Below the pieces are notes generated by a model. It searched no databases and was not told the origin of the DNA. It was given only the letters and a program-made list of their open reading frames with translations. The position numbers and the translations under genes are program-made. Below are positions 1 to 6,180 of a stretch of DNA of 6,539 nt, one piece after another; position 1 is the first letter of the stretch, and each line of letters begins with the position of its first letter. This DNA comes from Methanomassiliicoccaceae archaeon (GTDB lineage: Archaea; Thermoplasmatota; Thermoplasmata; Methanomassiliicoccales; UBA472), in contig JACXTO010000043.1 in NCBI GenBank assembly GCA_016919565.1, positions 1 through 6,539 of the forward strand. The letters run 5' to 3'.

Positions 1-126
1 GTGTGGTGGGAAACTACCACAGCTCTTGCCGCTCTGATAGCTGGGGCGGACATACTGATCATGCGCAGCCCCAGGTCGGCCGCGATAGTGAAGCGAGCTG
101 TTGACGATTTGGCCGGAGGCGAGTGA
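1..126 (+). CDS. acsD: CFeSP small (delta) subunit AcsD/CdhD, C-terminal fragment
   Basis: This is the last 41 codons of a gene that begins before the window; reading frame 1 is open from base 1 to the TGA at 124-126. The visible peptide contains WETTTALAALIAGADILIMR, which matches my recollection of the C-terminal end of the corrinoid iron-sulfur protein small subunit (AcsD in bacteria, CdhD in archaea), where a W-E-x-T-T-A helix is followed by AGAD-hydrophobic-MR. The subunit is a TIM-barrel protein that pairs with AcsC and takes part in methyl transfer between methyltetrahydropterin, cobalamin and acetyl-CoA synthase. The stop codon directly abuts the ATG of the large subunit gene, as expected for a co-translated heterodimer. 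The fragment is short, so the call rests on this C-terminal motif plus the neighbouring acsC. Confidence 0.8.
   Translation: MWWETTTALAALIAGADILIMRSPRSAAIVKRAVDDLAGGE
115..119 (+). promoter_or_regulatory. Shine-Dalgarno sequence for acsC inside the acsD tail
   Basis: GGAGG lies 7 nt upstream of the ATG at 127 and within the final codons of the preceding gene. It fixes the acsC start and fits translational coupling of the two CFeSP subunits. Confidence 0.7.
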
Positions 127-1452
127 ATGCCGACGGCAATAGAGATCTTTAGGCTCCTGCCGAAGAAGAACTGCGGGAAATGCAATTACCCCACTTGCCT
201 GGCATTTGCGATGCAGATCGCCAACTCCAAGGCGAAGCTGCAGGACTGCCCCTTCCTCTCGGAGGAGGCTCTGTCAACTCTGGCAGCCTCCGCGGCGCCA
301 CCGATACATTTGGTGAAATTCGGCGCTGGAAGCAAGGTCATCGAGATGGGCGACGAGACCGAACTGTACCGGCATGAGAAACGCTTCTTCCATCCGACCG
401 CTTATGCGCTGACGATATCCGATTCTCTCGATGAGCCGGACATCGCTCGAAAGCTGGAGACGATTTCCAGAATCAGGTTCGACCGCGTCGGCCAGATATT
501 GAGCTTCGATGCGATCGCCATCAAGGACGAGAGCTCTAACGCCGATAAATTCAAAGCGGCGGCCGAGGCCGTGGCTTCGAGGACAGAGCTGCCAATTCTC
601 CTGGTGTCGAGATCACCTGAGATCATGAGGGGCGCAGCAAGGGCAATCGCCGAGAGAAGACCGCTCCTTTACGGCGCAGATGCGAGCAACTTTGCAGATA
701 TGGCCACCGTCGCGAAGGACCTGAAATGCCCTCTTGTCGTCAGCGAAGGAAAAGGACTCAATGAGCTCGCCGACCTGGTCCAGAAGGTGAAGGCGTCCGG
801 AATCGAGGACATAGTGCTCGACCTCGGTGCGGGGAGTCTGAAGCAGCTTCTGGAGCGTTCAAGCATCGTCCGAAAGGTCTCGGTGAAGAAGACGTTCCGT
901 GGCCTCGGGCATCCCATCCTGGTCGATGCGGGAAGCGGCGAGGCGGCCGTCCTCAAGGGTTTGTTGGCCACCATGAAGTACGGCAGCATCGTCCTGTTCG
1001 ATGAGCTCAGCGAGGCTCATGCGCTCCCGCTGTTCGTGCTCCGGCAGAACATCTATACCGACCCGCAGGTCCCGATCCAGGTGAAGCCAGGCATTTACCC
1101 CGTCAACGCTCCGAACGGGGACTCACCGATACTATTCACCACCAACTTCTCTCTTACCTACTTCACCGTTCTATCGGACGTTGAGAAGTCCAAGGTGCCG
1201 ATCTGGCTCCTTGTGGTCGATACCGAGGGATTGAGCGTGATGACCGCCTATTCGGCAGGTAAGTTGACGCCGGAGTCGGTGAACGCGGGCCTGGAAGCCT
1301 CTGGAGCGAGGGAGAAGTCAAAGAAAGGCGAGATCATCATCCCTGGGATGGTCTCGAGGATGAGCGGGAAGCTGTCAGAGGTTACTGGATTGAAGGTAAT
1401 CGTCGGGCCTAAGGAGTCATCCGGCATACCGAAGTTCCTGAAGAACCATTAA
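127..1452 (+). CDS. acsC: CFeSP large (gamma) subunit, AcsC/CdhE of acetyl-CoA decarbonylase/synthase
   Basis: This 441-residue protein is the cobalamin- and [4Fe-4S]-carrying subunit of the corrinoid iron-sulfur protein, which shuttles the methyl group from methyltetrahydropterin to the acetyl-CoA synthase A-cluster in the cytoplasm. The N-terminal cluster domain shows the diagnostic Cys spacing C16-x2-C19-x4-C24-x16-C41. A TIM-barrel middle region follows (about 60-320, including RRPLLYGA). The C-terminal corrinoid-binding domain (about 325-441) has LRQNIYTDP, TTNFSLTYF, LLVVDTEGLSV and VIVGPKESSGIP. The length is normal for the family (about 440-470). The start is well supported by an upstream GGAGG and by homologues that also begin just before the Cys motif. 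The middle-to-C-terminal region lacks the insertion I recall in methanogen CdhE and reads closer to bacterial AcsC. It is co-directional with acsD and converges on cooC with 19 bases between the stop codons. Confidence 0.96.
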   Translation: MPTAIEIFRLLPKKNCGKCNYPTCLAFAMQIANSKAKLQDCPFLSEEALSTLAASAAPPIHLVKFGAGSKVIEMGDETELYRHEKRFFHPTAYALTISDSLDEPDIARKLETISRIRFDRVGQILSFDAIAIKDESSNADKFKAAAEAVASRTELPILLVSRSPEIMRGAARAIAERRPLLYGADASNFADMATVAKDLKCPLVVSEGKGLNELADLVQKVKASGIEDIVLDLGAGSLKQLLERSSIVRKVSVKKTFRGLGHPILVDAGSGEAAVLKGLLATMKYGSIVLFDELSEAHALPLFVLRQNIYTDPQVPIQVKPGIYPVNAPNGDSPILFTTNFSLTYFTVLSDVEKSKVPIWLLVVDTEGLSVMTAYSAGKLTPESVNAGLEASGAREKSKKGEIIIPGMVSRMSGKLSEVTGLKVIVGPKESSGIPKFLKNH

Positions 1453-1471
1453 TCAGCCGAATACCACAGGT

Positions 1472-2221
1472 TTACAATTCTGAAGCGAGGACCTTGATCT
1501 TCTGATAGAGCGAATTCGCATCAGACAGTTCCATCATCGATCTCCCTTCCACCGAAGCCTTTTCCACATCCCGGTCGAACGGAAGCACGACTACTTGCTC
1601 GAAGGACGATGCCTGAACGATGTCCTTTACGATCGGATAGACATCACCGCTGACCTTGTTCAGCACCAGCGTGGTACTTCCGATCTCGATTCCCATCTCC
1701 TGCGCCAGTTTAAGAATTCGCACGGCGGTCTCGACCCCGGTCTTCGTGTTATCGGATATCACCAGGAAGGCATCCATGCGCTTCGTCGTCCGGCGAGATA
1801 GATGCTCCATCCCCGCTTCGTTGTCGATCACGATGTGATCGTACTTGTCCATCGCCTCGTCGAGGAAGGTGCGAAGGATGTTATTGATGAAGCAATAGCA
1901 TCCAGGCCCTTCGGGGCGGCCCATCGTCAGGAGGTCGAACGAGCTGCCCTCGACCGTGGCCAATTGCATCTGGTATCGGACGTAATCATGCTTGCTCTGA
2001 CCGGCCGGGACCTCGTCGGCCTTCTTGAGCAGGTCCTCCCTCATATCACCGATCGTCCTCTCAACCTTCACACCAAGCTTCTCCCCCAGATTCGAGTTGG
2101 GGTCCGCGTCGACGGCCATTACCACTTTGTCGGTCCTTTCGTGCAAAGCACGTATCAACAGCGCCGCGATGGTTGACTTGCCCACACCACCCTTCCCGGC
2201 GATGGCGACGCGGCCGCTCAT
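1472..2221 (-). CDS. cooC: CooC/AcsF-type nickel-insertion ATPase for CODH/ACS maturation
   Basis: This 249-residue cytoplasmic P-loop ATPase belongs to the MinD/Mrp-like SIMIBI class. The deviant Walker A is GKGGVGKST (residues 9-17), followed by VDADPNSNLG (37-46). The CooC-specific metal-binding pair C108-x-C110 sits in GPGCYCFINN, and a switch II segment DNEAGMEHLSRR (133-144) follows. CooC dimers bind Ni(II) through this CxC motif and use ATP hydrolysis to load nickel into the CODH C-cluster; the close relative AcsF does the same for the ACS A-cluster. The sequence alone does not tell which target is served, but linkage to CFeSP genes rather than to a visible CODH gene makes the AcsF role plausible. 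It is the last gene of the raco-mesB-cooC operon, starting 1 nt after the mesB stop. The length is typical of the family (about 250). Confidence 0.93.
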   Translation of the reverse strand: MSGRVAIAGKGGVGKSTIAALLIRALHERTDKVVMAVDADPNSNLGEKLGVKVERTIGDMREDLLKKADEVPAGQSKHDYVRYQMQLATVEGSSFDLLTMGRPEGPGCYCFINNILRTFLDEAMDKYDHIVIDNEAGMEHLSRRTTKRMDAFLVISDNTKTGVETAVRILKLAQEMGIEIGSTTLVLNKVSGDVYPIVKDIVQASSFEQVVVLPFDRDVEKASVEGRSMMELSDANSLYQKIKVLASEL

Positions 2222-2222
2222 G

Positions 2223-3248
2223 CTAGCGCTCCAATGAATGCCGCTTGCGGAACTCGTTCGATACCTGATTCAGGAGCAGCAGGGCTTCCATCGCCAATGC
2301 CTCGTCCACCGTTCCCAATCCGCACTGTGGCGTCAGCAGCGAGGTGCGATGCAGAAGCTCAAGGTCAACACCCTTCGCCACCAGGGATGCCATGTTCCGC
2401 TCCAACTTCTCGATCAAGCCGGAAACGGACGAGAGCCTGAGGTCGTCCTCCTGGTTGGGGATTATGCCCCAGGCGATGCAACCGCCCTTCTCCAGGAAAC
2501 GCTTCACCTCTTCTGGATATAACGAGATCGTGTGGCCATAGTTGTAAGCGTCAAAGGAGAGCACATCGACGTTCGTCCGCAGAACGGTCGGCCAATCGGT
2601 GTTGCCGCAGCAATGCAGCCCTTTGAGGCAGTTCACGTTTTCGAACACCTCGTTTATCCAGGTCGTCACTTTCTCAGGCGATATGGCCGCGAAAGGCGTC
2701 CCAACGAGGGAGAGAGAAGGCTCGTCGAGGAAGAGCAGTGCTCTTGAACATTTCTTCTGCAGCTCCCTTTCCTGCCACCGCAGCATCAGGTTGAGGTTCT
2801 TCCTGACGATCTCCGAGTACGCCTCATCGTAGATCACGCTCTTACCTGTGGAATCGGATATCTGCAAACCGAGACTAACAGGCCCGGTCACCTGCCCCTT
2901 GATCGCCTTCAGGCCAGCCGGGAGCTTGCGGGAAAGCAGCTCGTAGAGGCCATGGAAGTTCTCCTTGGGATAGGTGAAGTAGTCCAGGTCCTCGGACAGC
3001 ACAGCCTGATAGAATTGCTCCGGATCGTAGTTCATCAGATCGACGGTGATGCGCTTCGCCTTGGCATCGATGTCGACCCCCGGAAGCTTGGTCGAGTATT
3101 GCGCATACATGTTCTCGCCGAAGCCCAGCGCCGGGAGCTGCGGCCAATAAGGGACCTTCTCAAGGTAACGGACGACCAGGTCGACCGCTTCCGCTGGGTT
3201 CTCGTGCGGCAAAGACCCGATGCAAGCTGGCACGCATTTCCAGTCCAT
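2223..3248 (-). CDS. mesB: Folate-independent core methionine synthase, MesB-like (C-terminal MetE/UROD fold)
   Basis: This protein of 341 residues resembles the C-terminal catalytic half of cobalamin-independent methionine synthase and lacks the N-terminal folate-binding half. It probably transfers a methyl group from a methyl-corrinoid protein to homocysteine. Visible landmarks, numbered from this start, are CIGSLPH near the N-terminus, KGQVTGP (117-123), FLDEP (174-178), GLHCCGNTDW (210-219) and TPQCGLG (306-312). H212, C214 and C309 are candidate zinc ligands, and D233 in SFDAYNYG may stand where MetE has a glutamate. I recall the CIGSLPH/HCCGNTDW family from Dehalococcoides and other Wood-Ljungdahl organisms, where CFeSP is the proposed methyl donor; the adjacent acsCD and raco genes agree. 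I chose the ATG at 3248 because GGTGA lies 4 nt upstream and homologues start here. An ATG at 3302, overlapping the raco stop as ATGA, would add 18 residues that look unconserved. A generic UROD-family methyltransferase is the alternative. Confidence 0.82.
   Translation of the reverse strand: MDWKCVPACIGSLPHENPAEAVDLVVRYLEKVPYWPQLPALGFGENMYAQYSTKLPGVDIDAKAKRITVDLMNYDPEQFYQAVLSEDLDYFTYPKENFHGLYELLSRKLPAGLKAIKGQVTGPVSLGLQISDSTGKSVIYDEAYSEIVRKNLNLMLRWQERELQKKCSRALLFLDEPSLSLVGTPFAAISPEKVTTWINEVFENVNCLKGLHCCGNTDWPTVLRTNVDVLSFDAYNYGHTISLYPEEVKRFLEKGGCIAWGIIPNQEDDLRLSSVSGLIEKLERNMASLVAKGVDLELLHRTSLLTPQCGLGTVDEALAMEALLLLNQVSNEFRKRHSLER
2229..2232 (-). promoter_or_regulatory. Shine-Dalgarno sequence for cooC inside the mesB 3' end
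   Basis: On the minus strand GGAG lies 7 nt before the cooC ATG (2221-2219) and within the last codons of mesB. It supports that start and coupled translation across the 1-nt gene junction. Confidence 0.6.
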
Positions 3249-3252
3249 CGCG

Positions 3253-3257
3253 TCACC
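3253..3257 (-). promoter_or_regulatory. GGTGA ribosome binding site deciding the mesB start
   Basis: On the minus strand GGTGA, complementary to the conserved CACCUCC 3' tail of 16S rRNA, sits 4 nt before the ATG at 3248. The competing upstream ATG at 3302 has only GGAG at a 2-nt spacing, which is too close for efficient pairing. This site is the main sequence reason for preferring the shorter mesB. Confidence 0.55.
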
Positions 3258-3298
3258 ATTCCAACTAATGCAAATAAAGCTTTCCGAATCCCCGAAGC

Positions 3299-5146
3299 TC
3301 ATTTCTCCAGGCTCTTCGCCACGCTTGGGAACAGCTCCAGGTCGGTGTGCGGAAGGAAGCTCGCCGAAGAGAACTCGTCGAAGAACGAGCTAGAGGTCGA
3401 GAGCTCGAGATAGGTCAATGCCTCGTAAACTTCCATGGCTTCCTTCCTCTTCTCGGCGGAAAGCAGGCATTGGACCGCTCCGCCCAGAGCTGCATTGCCG
3501 ATGAACTTGAACCGCTTCCTAGGGATGTCAGGCAGAAGGCCGATGGTCACGGCGTTCTCGATGTCGATATAGTTGCCGAAGCCTCCAGCAACATAAACCC
3601 TCTCCACGTCCTCCATTCTCCGCTCGAGCGAGCGGAGCAGGACCCTGCATCCCGCGAACACCGCGGCCTTCGTTCGCAGGATGTTCGCCAGGTCATCATC
3701 GCTCAGCTTGATCTCCTTCGCTCCTGCCGAGGCGGGGACCAGAACATATTCGGCCCCTTGGTCCGTTCGCCTAACCCTCTCGTCACCGAAGTCCTGGATG
3801 CGGCCCTTCTTGTCGATAGTTCCAGCCTTGAAGAGCTGGGCCACGATGTCGATCAGCCCGGAACCGCATATGCCCAGCGGACGGCTTCCGCCGATCACTT
3901 CGTAACTTGCCCCTGTTTCAGGATGTATGGCCACGCGCTCGATCGCGCCGTCCATCGCCCTCATCCCGCATGCCACCTCACCGCCCTCGAATGCCGGGCC
4001 GGCTGACGTGGAGCAGGCCACCATGAACTCTTTGTTGCCGAGAACGACCTCGCCGTTCGTTCCGACGTCTATCAGTAGCGAGAGTGAATCGTGCTTGTGC
4101 AGACCGGACGCCACGATGTCCGCGGTGATGTCACCACCGACGAACCCCGCCCTCCCCGGGATGCAATGCACTAATGCATGCTCGTTGCCATCAAGGCCGA
4201 GCTGCCGTGCGTGAAGCAGTGGAGGCACGTTGGTCACCGGCACATACGGCTCGTAGCGGATGCCCTTCGGATCCAGGCCGAGGAGCATATGGATCATCGT
4301 GGTGTTGCCAGCGATTGCGTAACTGGTGATGTCGTGCTTATCAATCGACTCTTCAGACGAGGCAATTGCCTCCTTCAGCAGCAGATCGATCGTGCTGACG
4401 ACGAGGTCCCTGAGCTCGGCCAGGCCGCCCTCTTCTGCGTACGAGATCCGAGAGATGACGTCGTCGCCCGCCTTCATCTGCCGATTGTACTCGGAGGCCG
4501 TGCTGAGCAATTTGCCCGATGCCAGATCGACGAGCGAAAGCACTACTGTGGTTGTTCCGATGTCCATCGCCACGCCGACGTTGCGTGTTCCGGGATCGGA
4601 GAAGCTCACCACACTGTTCCCCAGGTCCTCAGCGGACGTTACTAAGTCAACTTTCCATTTGTTCTTTCGGAGCAGTCCTGACAGCCTCTTTAGTTCAGAC
4701 AACGGCACGCTAGCCTCATCGATATTCAGCACGCGGAGCACCCGCTCGAAATCGCCCACACTGTCGGTCAGCGTCGGCTCCTCCACGGTGACTTGGCGAA
4801 CCCGGGTCATCGGGCTCAATCGCTTCACCGCCGCCGCCCTATGATGATCCAGGATCTTGTGCGCCCCCACCCTCGCTTCCTCTGGCACGAAGACGCTCAG
4901 GTCCCCCAGCGCCCAGGTCTGGCAGGCGAGGCGGTATCCCTCTTGCAGCGAGCGGGCGTCGAGCCCCTCTGCTCCTTGTGTCTTGGAAGCGCCCTCGACC
5001 AGCACCTTGCATTTATGGCAGGTCCCCTTCCCGCCACAAGCGCTGTTGAGGTCCATTCCAGCCTCGGAGGCGGCGTCCAGGAGGTTCGTTCCCTCATCGA
5101 CGGTGGCCTCGACGCCCATGGGCAAAAATCTTATCTTGAACTTCAT
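3299..5146 (-). CDS. raco: RACo: reductive activator of corrinoid iron-sulfur protein ([2Fe-2S] + ASKHA ATPase)
   Basis: This 615-residue cytoplasmic protein couples ATP hydrolysis to reduction of accidentally oxidised Co(II)-CFeSP back to the methyl-accepting Co(I) state. The N-terminal plant-type [2Fe-2S] ferredoxin domain (about 1-90) has C37-x5-C43-x2-C46 and C75. A linker and middle domain follow, then the ASKHA/DUF4445 ATPase with phosphate-1 motif DIGTTTV (195-201), phosphate-2 motif LIDVGTNGEV (358-367), SAGPAFEGGE (381-390), SRPLGICGSGLID (421-433) and adenosine-type motif VAGGFGNYI (519-527). The C-terminal FLPHTD segment is also typical. The length matches characterised bacterial RACo (about 630). 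It differs from methanogen RamA, which carries [4Fe-4S] clusters instead. It is first in the minus-strand operon, and its stop codon lies 50 nt before the preferred mesB start. No good Shine-Dalgarno precedes the ATG, so the message may be leaderless. A second in-frame ATG occurs at codon 10, but the ferredoxin fold needs the first one. Confidence 0.93.
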   Translation of the reverse strand: MKFKIRFLPMGVEATVDEGTNLLDAASEAGMDLNSACGGKGTCHKCKVLVEGASKTQGAEGLDARSLQEGYRLACQTWALGDLSVFVPEEARVGAHKILDHHRAAAVKRLSPMTRVRQVTVEEPTLTDSVGDFERVLRVLNIDEASVPLSELKRLSGLLRKNKWKVDLVTSAEDLGNSVVSFSDPGTRNVGVAMDIGTTTVVLSLVDLASGKLLSTASEYNRQMKAGDDVISRISYAEEGGLAELRDLVVSTIDLLLKEAIASSEESIDKHDITSYAIAGNTTMIHMLLGLDPKGIRYEPYVPVTNVPPLLHARQLGLDGNEHALVHCIPGRAGFVGGDITADIVASGLHKHDSLSLLIDVGTNGEVVLGNKEFMVACSTSAGPAFEGGEVACGMRAMDGAIERVAIHPETGASYEVIGGSRPLGICGSGLIDIVAQLFKAGTIDKKGRIQDFGDERVRRTDQGAEYVLVPASAGAKEIKLSDDDLANILRTKAAVFAGCRVLLRSLERRMEDVERVYVAGGFGNYIDIENAVTIGLLPDIPRKRFKFIGNAALGGAVQCLLSAEKRKEAMEVYEALTYLELSTSSSFFDEFSSASFLPHTDLELFPSVAKSLEK

Positions 5147-5169
5147 CCAGTCGAAGGATTCGCTTATCG

Positions 5170-5177
5170 ATACTTAA
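5170..5177 (-). promoter_or_regulatory. TATA-like box of the raco-mesB-cooC operon
   Basis: Read on the minus strand this is TTAAGTAT, preceded by the purine-rich GGAGAGGA that could serve as a BRE. Its centre is about 27 nt upstream of the A of the raco ATG at 5146, the spacing expected for an archaeal promoter driving a leaderless transcript. This fits the absence of a Shine-Dalgarno sequence. The motif is short and degenerate, so the call is tentative and assumes an archaeal host. Confidence 0.35.
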
Positions 5178-5215
5178 TCCTCTCCGTAATTTGCTATCAG
5201 TAGGAGGGCAATCGC

Positions 5216-5223
5216 AAAATACT
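5216..5223 (+). promoter_or_regulatory. TATA-like box of the cation efflux gene
   Basis: AAAATACT lies about 32 nt before the preferred ATG at 5252, which would place a transcription start roughly at 5245 and give a very short 5' leader. No strong Shine-Dalgarno lies in front of that ATG. This is weak evidence on its own and assumes archaeal promoter architecture. Confidence 0.25.
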
Positions 5224-5251
5224 CAAGCCACCGGATGCGTTGAGCATCAGA

Positions 5252-6169
5252 ATGCATGACCATTCGGGCTCGAACCATCACCGGAGGACCACGTCGAAGG
5301 CGCTCCTCCTGGCGCTCTCCATCACTCTTGGCTTCGCCATATTCGAGCTGATCGGCGGCCTGCTCAGCGGAAGCCTGGCGCTCATTTCCGACGCGGGACA
5401 CATGTTCACCGATGTGATCGCGCTCTCCCTGAGCGTTTGGGCCTCCTACATCGTCCTGAGGCCGCCCAACGAGAGGCAGACCTTCGGCTTCCTTCGCGTA
5501 GAGATACTCATCGCCATGGTGAACGGCATAGTGCTGGCGGCGACGTCGTTCATCATCATGTACGAAGCGGTCCAGCGCATCCAGAACCCGGTGGGGATCG
5601 AGGCTCCCCTGATGCTCGTTGTTGCGGTGATCGGGCTTATCGCGAACATCGCTGGCGTGCTGATCCTGAGGGAGAAGGCGGAGGAGAACCTCAACGTGAA
5701 GGGCGCTTCGATGCACATCTTCGGCGACATGCTCTCCTCTATCGGGGTGATAGTCGGCGCGTTGCTCATCTACCTCTTCGACCTGCAGATCGCCGATCCG
5801 ATCATCTCCATTATGATCAGCCTGGTCATCCTCTATTCCGCCTACAAGGTCATCAAACAGGCCGCTTACGTCCTGCTGGAGTTCGCACCCGGCGGTGTCG
5901 ACAGAGCCCAGGTGAAAGAGGAGATGAGGAAGATCGCTGGGGTCCTTGACGTCGAGGACATCCATATCTGGACGCTGGGCTCGGGCATCTACGCGATGAG
6001 CGCCCACGTGCTCGTTGCTGACAAGCCAGTTAGTGCATGCTCATGCATAATCAAGGAATGCGAGGAGATGCTGCGGACCCGATTCAACATCTCCCACAGC
6101 ACCCTCCAGCTGGAGTACGAGGCGTGCGAGGCCGATGCCTGCCCGCTCGTCCGGCGACCGGGGAAATGA
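5252..6169 (+). CDS. Cation diffusion facilitator, CzcD/ZitB-type zinc (divalent cation) efflux protein
   Basis: This 305-residue six-helix membrane antiporter exports Zn(II), or possibly Co/Ni/Cd, from the cytoplasm in exchange for protons. A short His-bearing N-terminus (MHDHSGSNHH) precedes the membrane domain. Helix 2 has D47-x2-H50-x3-D54 in SDAGHMFTD and helix 5 has H155-x3-D159 in MHIFGD; the paired HxxxD sites are those of zinc-transporting CzcD-type members. The cytoplasmic C-terminal domain (about 212-305) contains DIHIWTLGSGIYAMSAHV and is rich in cysteines: C263, C265, C270, C292 and C297. I chose the ATG at 5252; an in-frame TTG at 5240 would add four residues. It is divergent from raco and ends 11 bases before the convergent flavin reductase gene. 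The family is clear, but the metal is not proven by sequence. Confidence 0.92.
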   Translation: MHDHSGSNHHRRTTSKALLLALSITLGFAIFELIGGLLSGSLALISDAGHMFTDVIALSLSVWASYIVLRPPNERQTFGFLRVEILIAMVNGIVLAATSFIIMYEAVQRIQNPVGIEAPLMLVVAVIGLIANIAGVLILREKAEENLNVKGASMHIFGDMLSSIGVIVGALLIYLFDLQIADPIISIMISLVILYSAYKVIKQAAYVLLEFAPGGVDRAQVKEEMRKIAGVLDVEDIHIWTLGSGIYAMSAHVLVADKPVSACSCIIKECEEMLRTRFNISHSTLQLEYEACEADACPLVRRPGK

Positions 6170-6180
6170 TCGTCAGAGAT

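Larger units (their letters stand above)
5147..5251. promoter_or_regulatory. Divergent intergenic region between raco and the cation efflux gene
   Basis: This is the only sizeable non-coding stretch in the window, about 105 bases, and it is more AT-rich than the flanking genes. It must hold the promoters of both the raco-mesB-cooC operon and the efflux gene. Two TATA-like boxes, one per strand, are listed separately. The 8-base palindrome TATCGATA (5165-5172) overlaps the raco box and could be part of an operator, although a single short palindrome is weak evidence. No riboswitch-like or tRNA-like structure is apparent by eye. Confidence 0.5.

Noticed and set aside
2223..3302. Uroporphyrinogen decarboxylase (HemE) for haem synthesis
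   Set aside because: The fold is related, but the HCCGN and TPQCGLG metal-site motifs and the CFeSP context point to a methyltransferase of the core methionine synthase type.
3347..4006. Plus-strand open frame of 219 codons inside the raco region
   Set aside because: It lies entirely opposite raco, whose domains and motifs are unambiguous, and the translated sequence shows no family features. It is treated as a frame shadow.
4326..4844. Plus-strand Ser/Thr/Arg-rich open frame of 172 codons
   Set aside because: Antisense to the RACo linker and middle domain; the composition bias follows from complementing the raco codons and there is no ribosome binding site of note.
3299..5146. RACo as a RamA-type [4Fe-4S] activator of methylamine methyltransferase corrinoid proteins
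   Set aside because: The iron-sulfur motif is N-terminal C-x5-C-x2-C plus a later C, a [2Fe-2S] ferredoxin pattern; there is no C-terminal pair of [4Fe-4S] motifs, and the neighbours are CFeSP genes rather than methylamine methyltransferases.
5174..6007. Long minus-strand open frame (277 codons) opposite the cation efflux gene
   Set aside because: It is antisense to a clear CDF transporter, and its predicted protein is a low-complexity His/Asp/Arg-rich sequence with no recognisable fold, a typical shadow of a GC-rich hydrophobic coding region.
6034..6048. Short inverted/repeated GCATGC-TCATGCAT motif
   Set aside because: It lies inside the well-supported efflux coding region and encodes the Cys-rich segment; it is too short and isolated to call a repeat or an operator.
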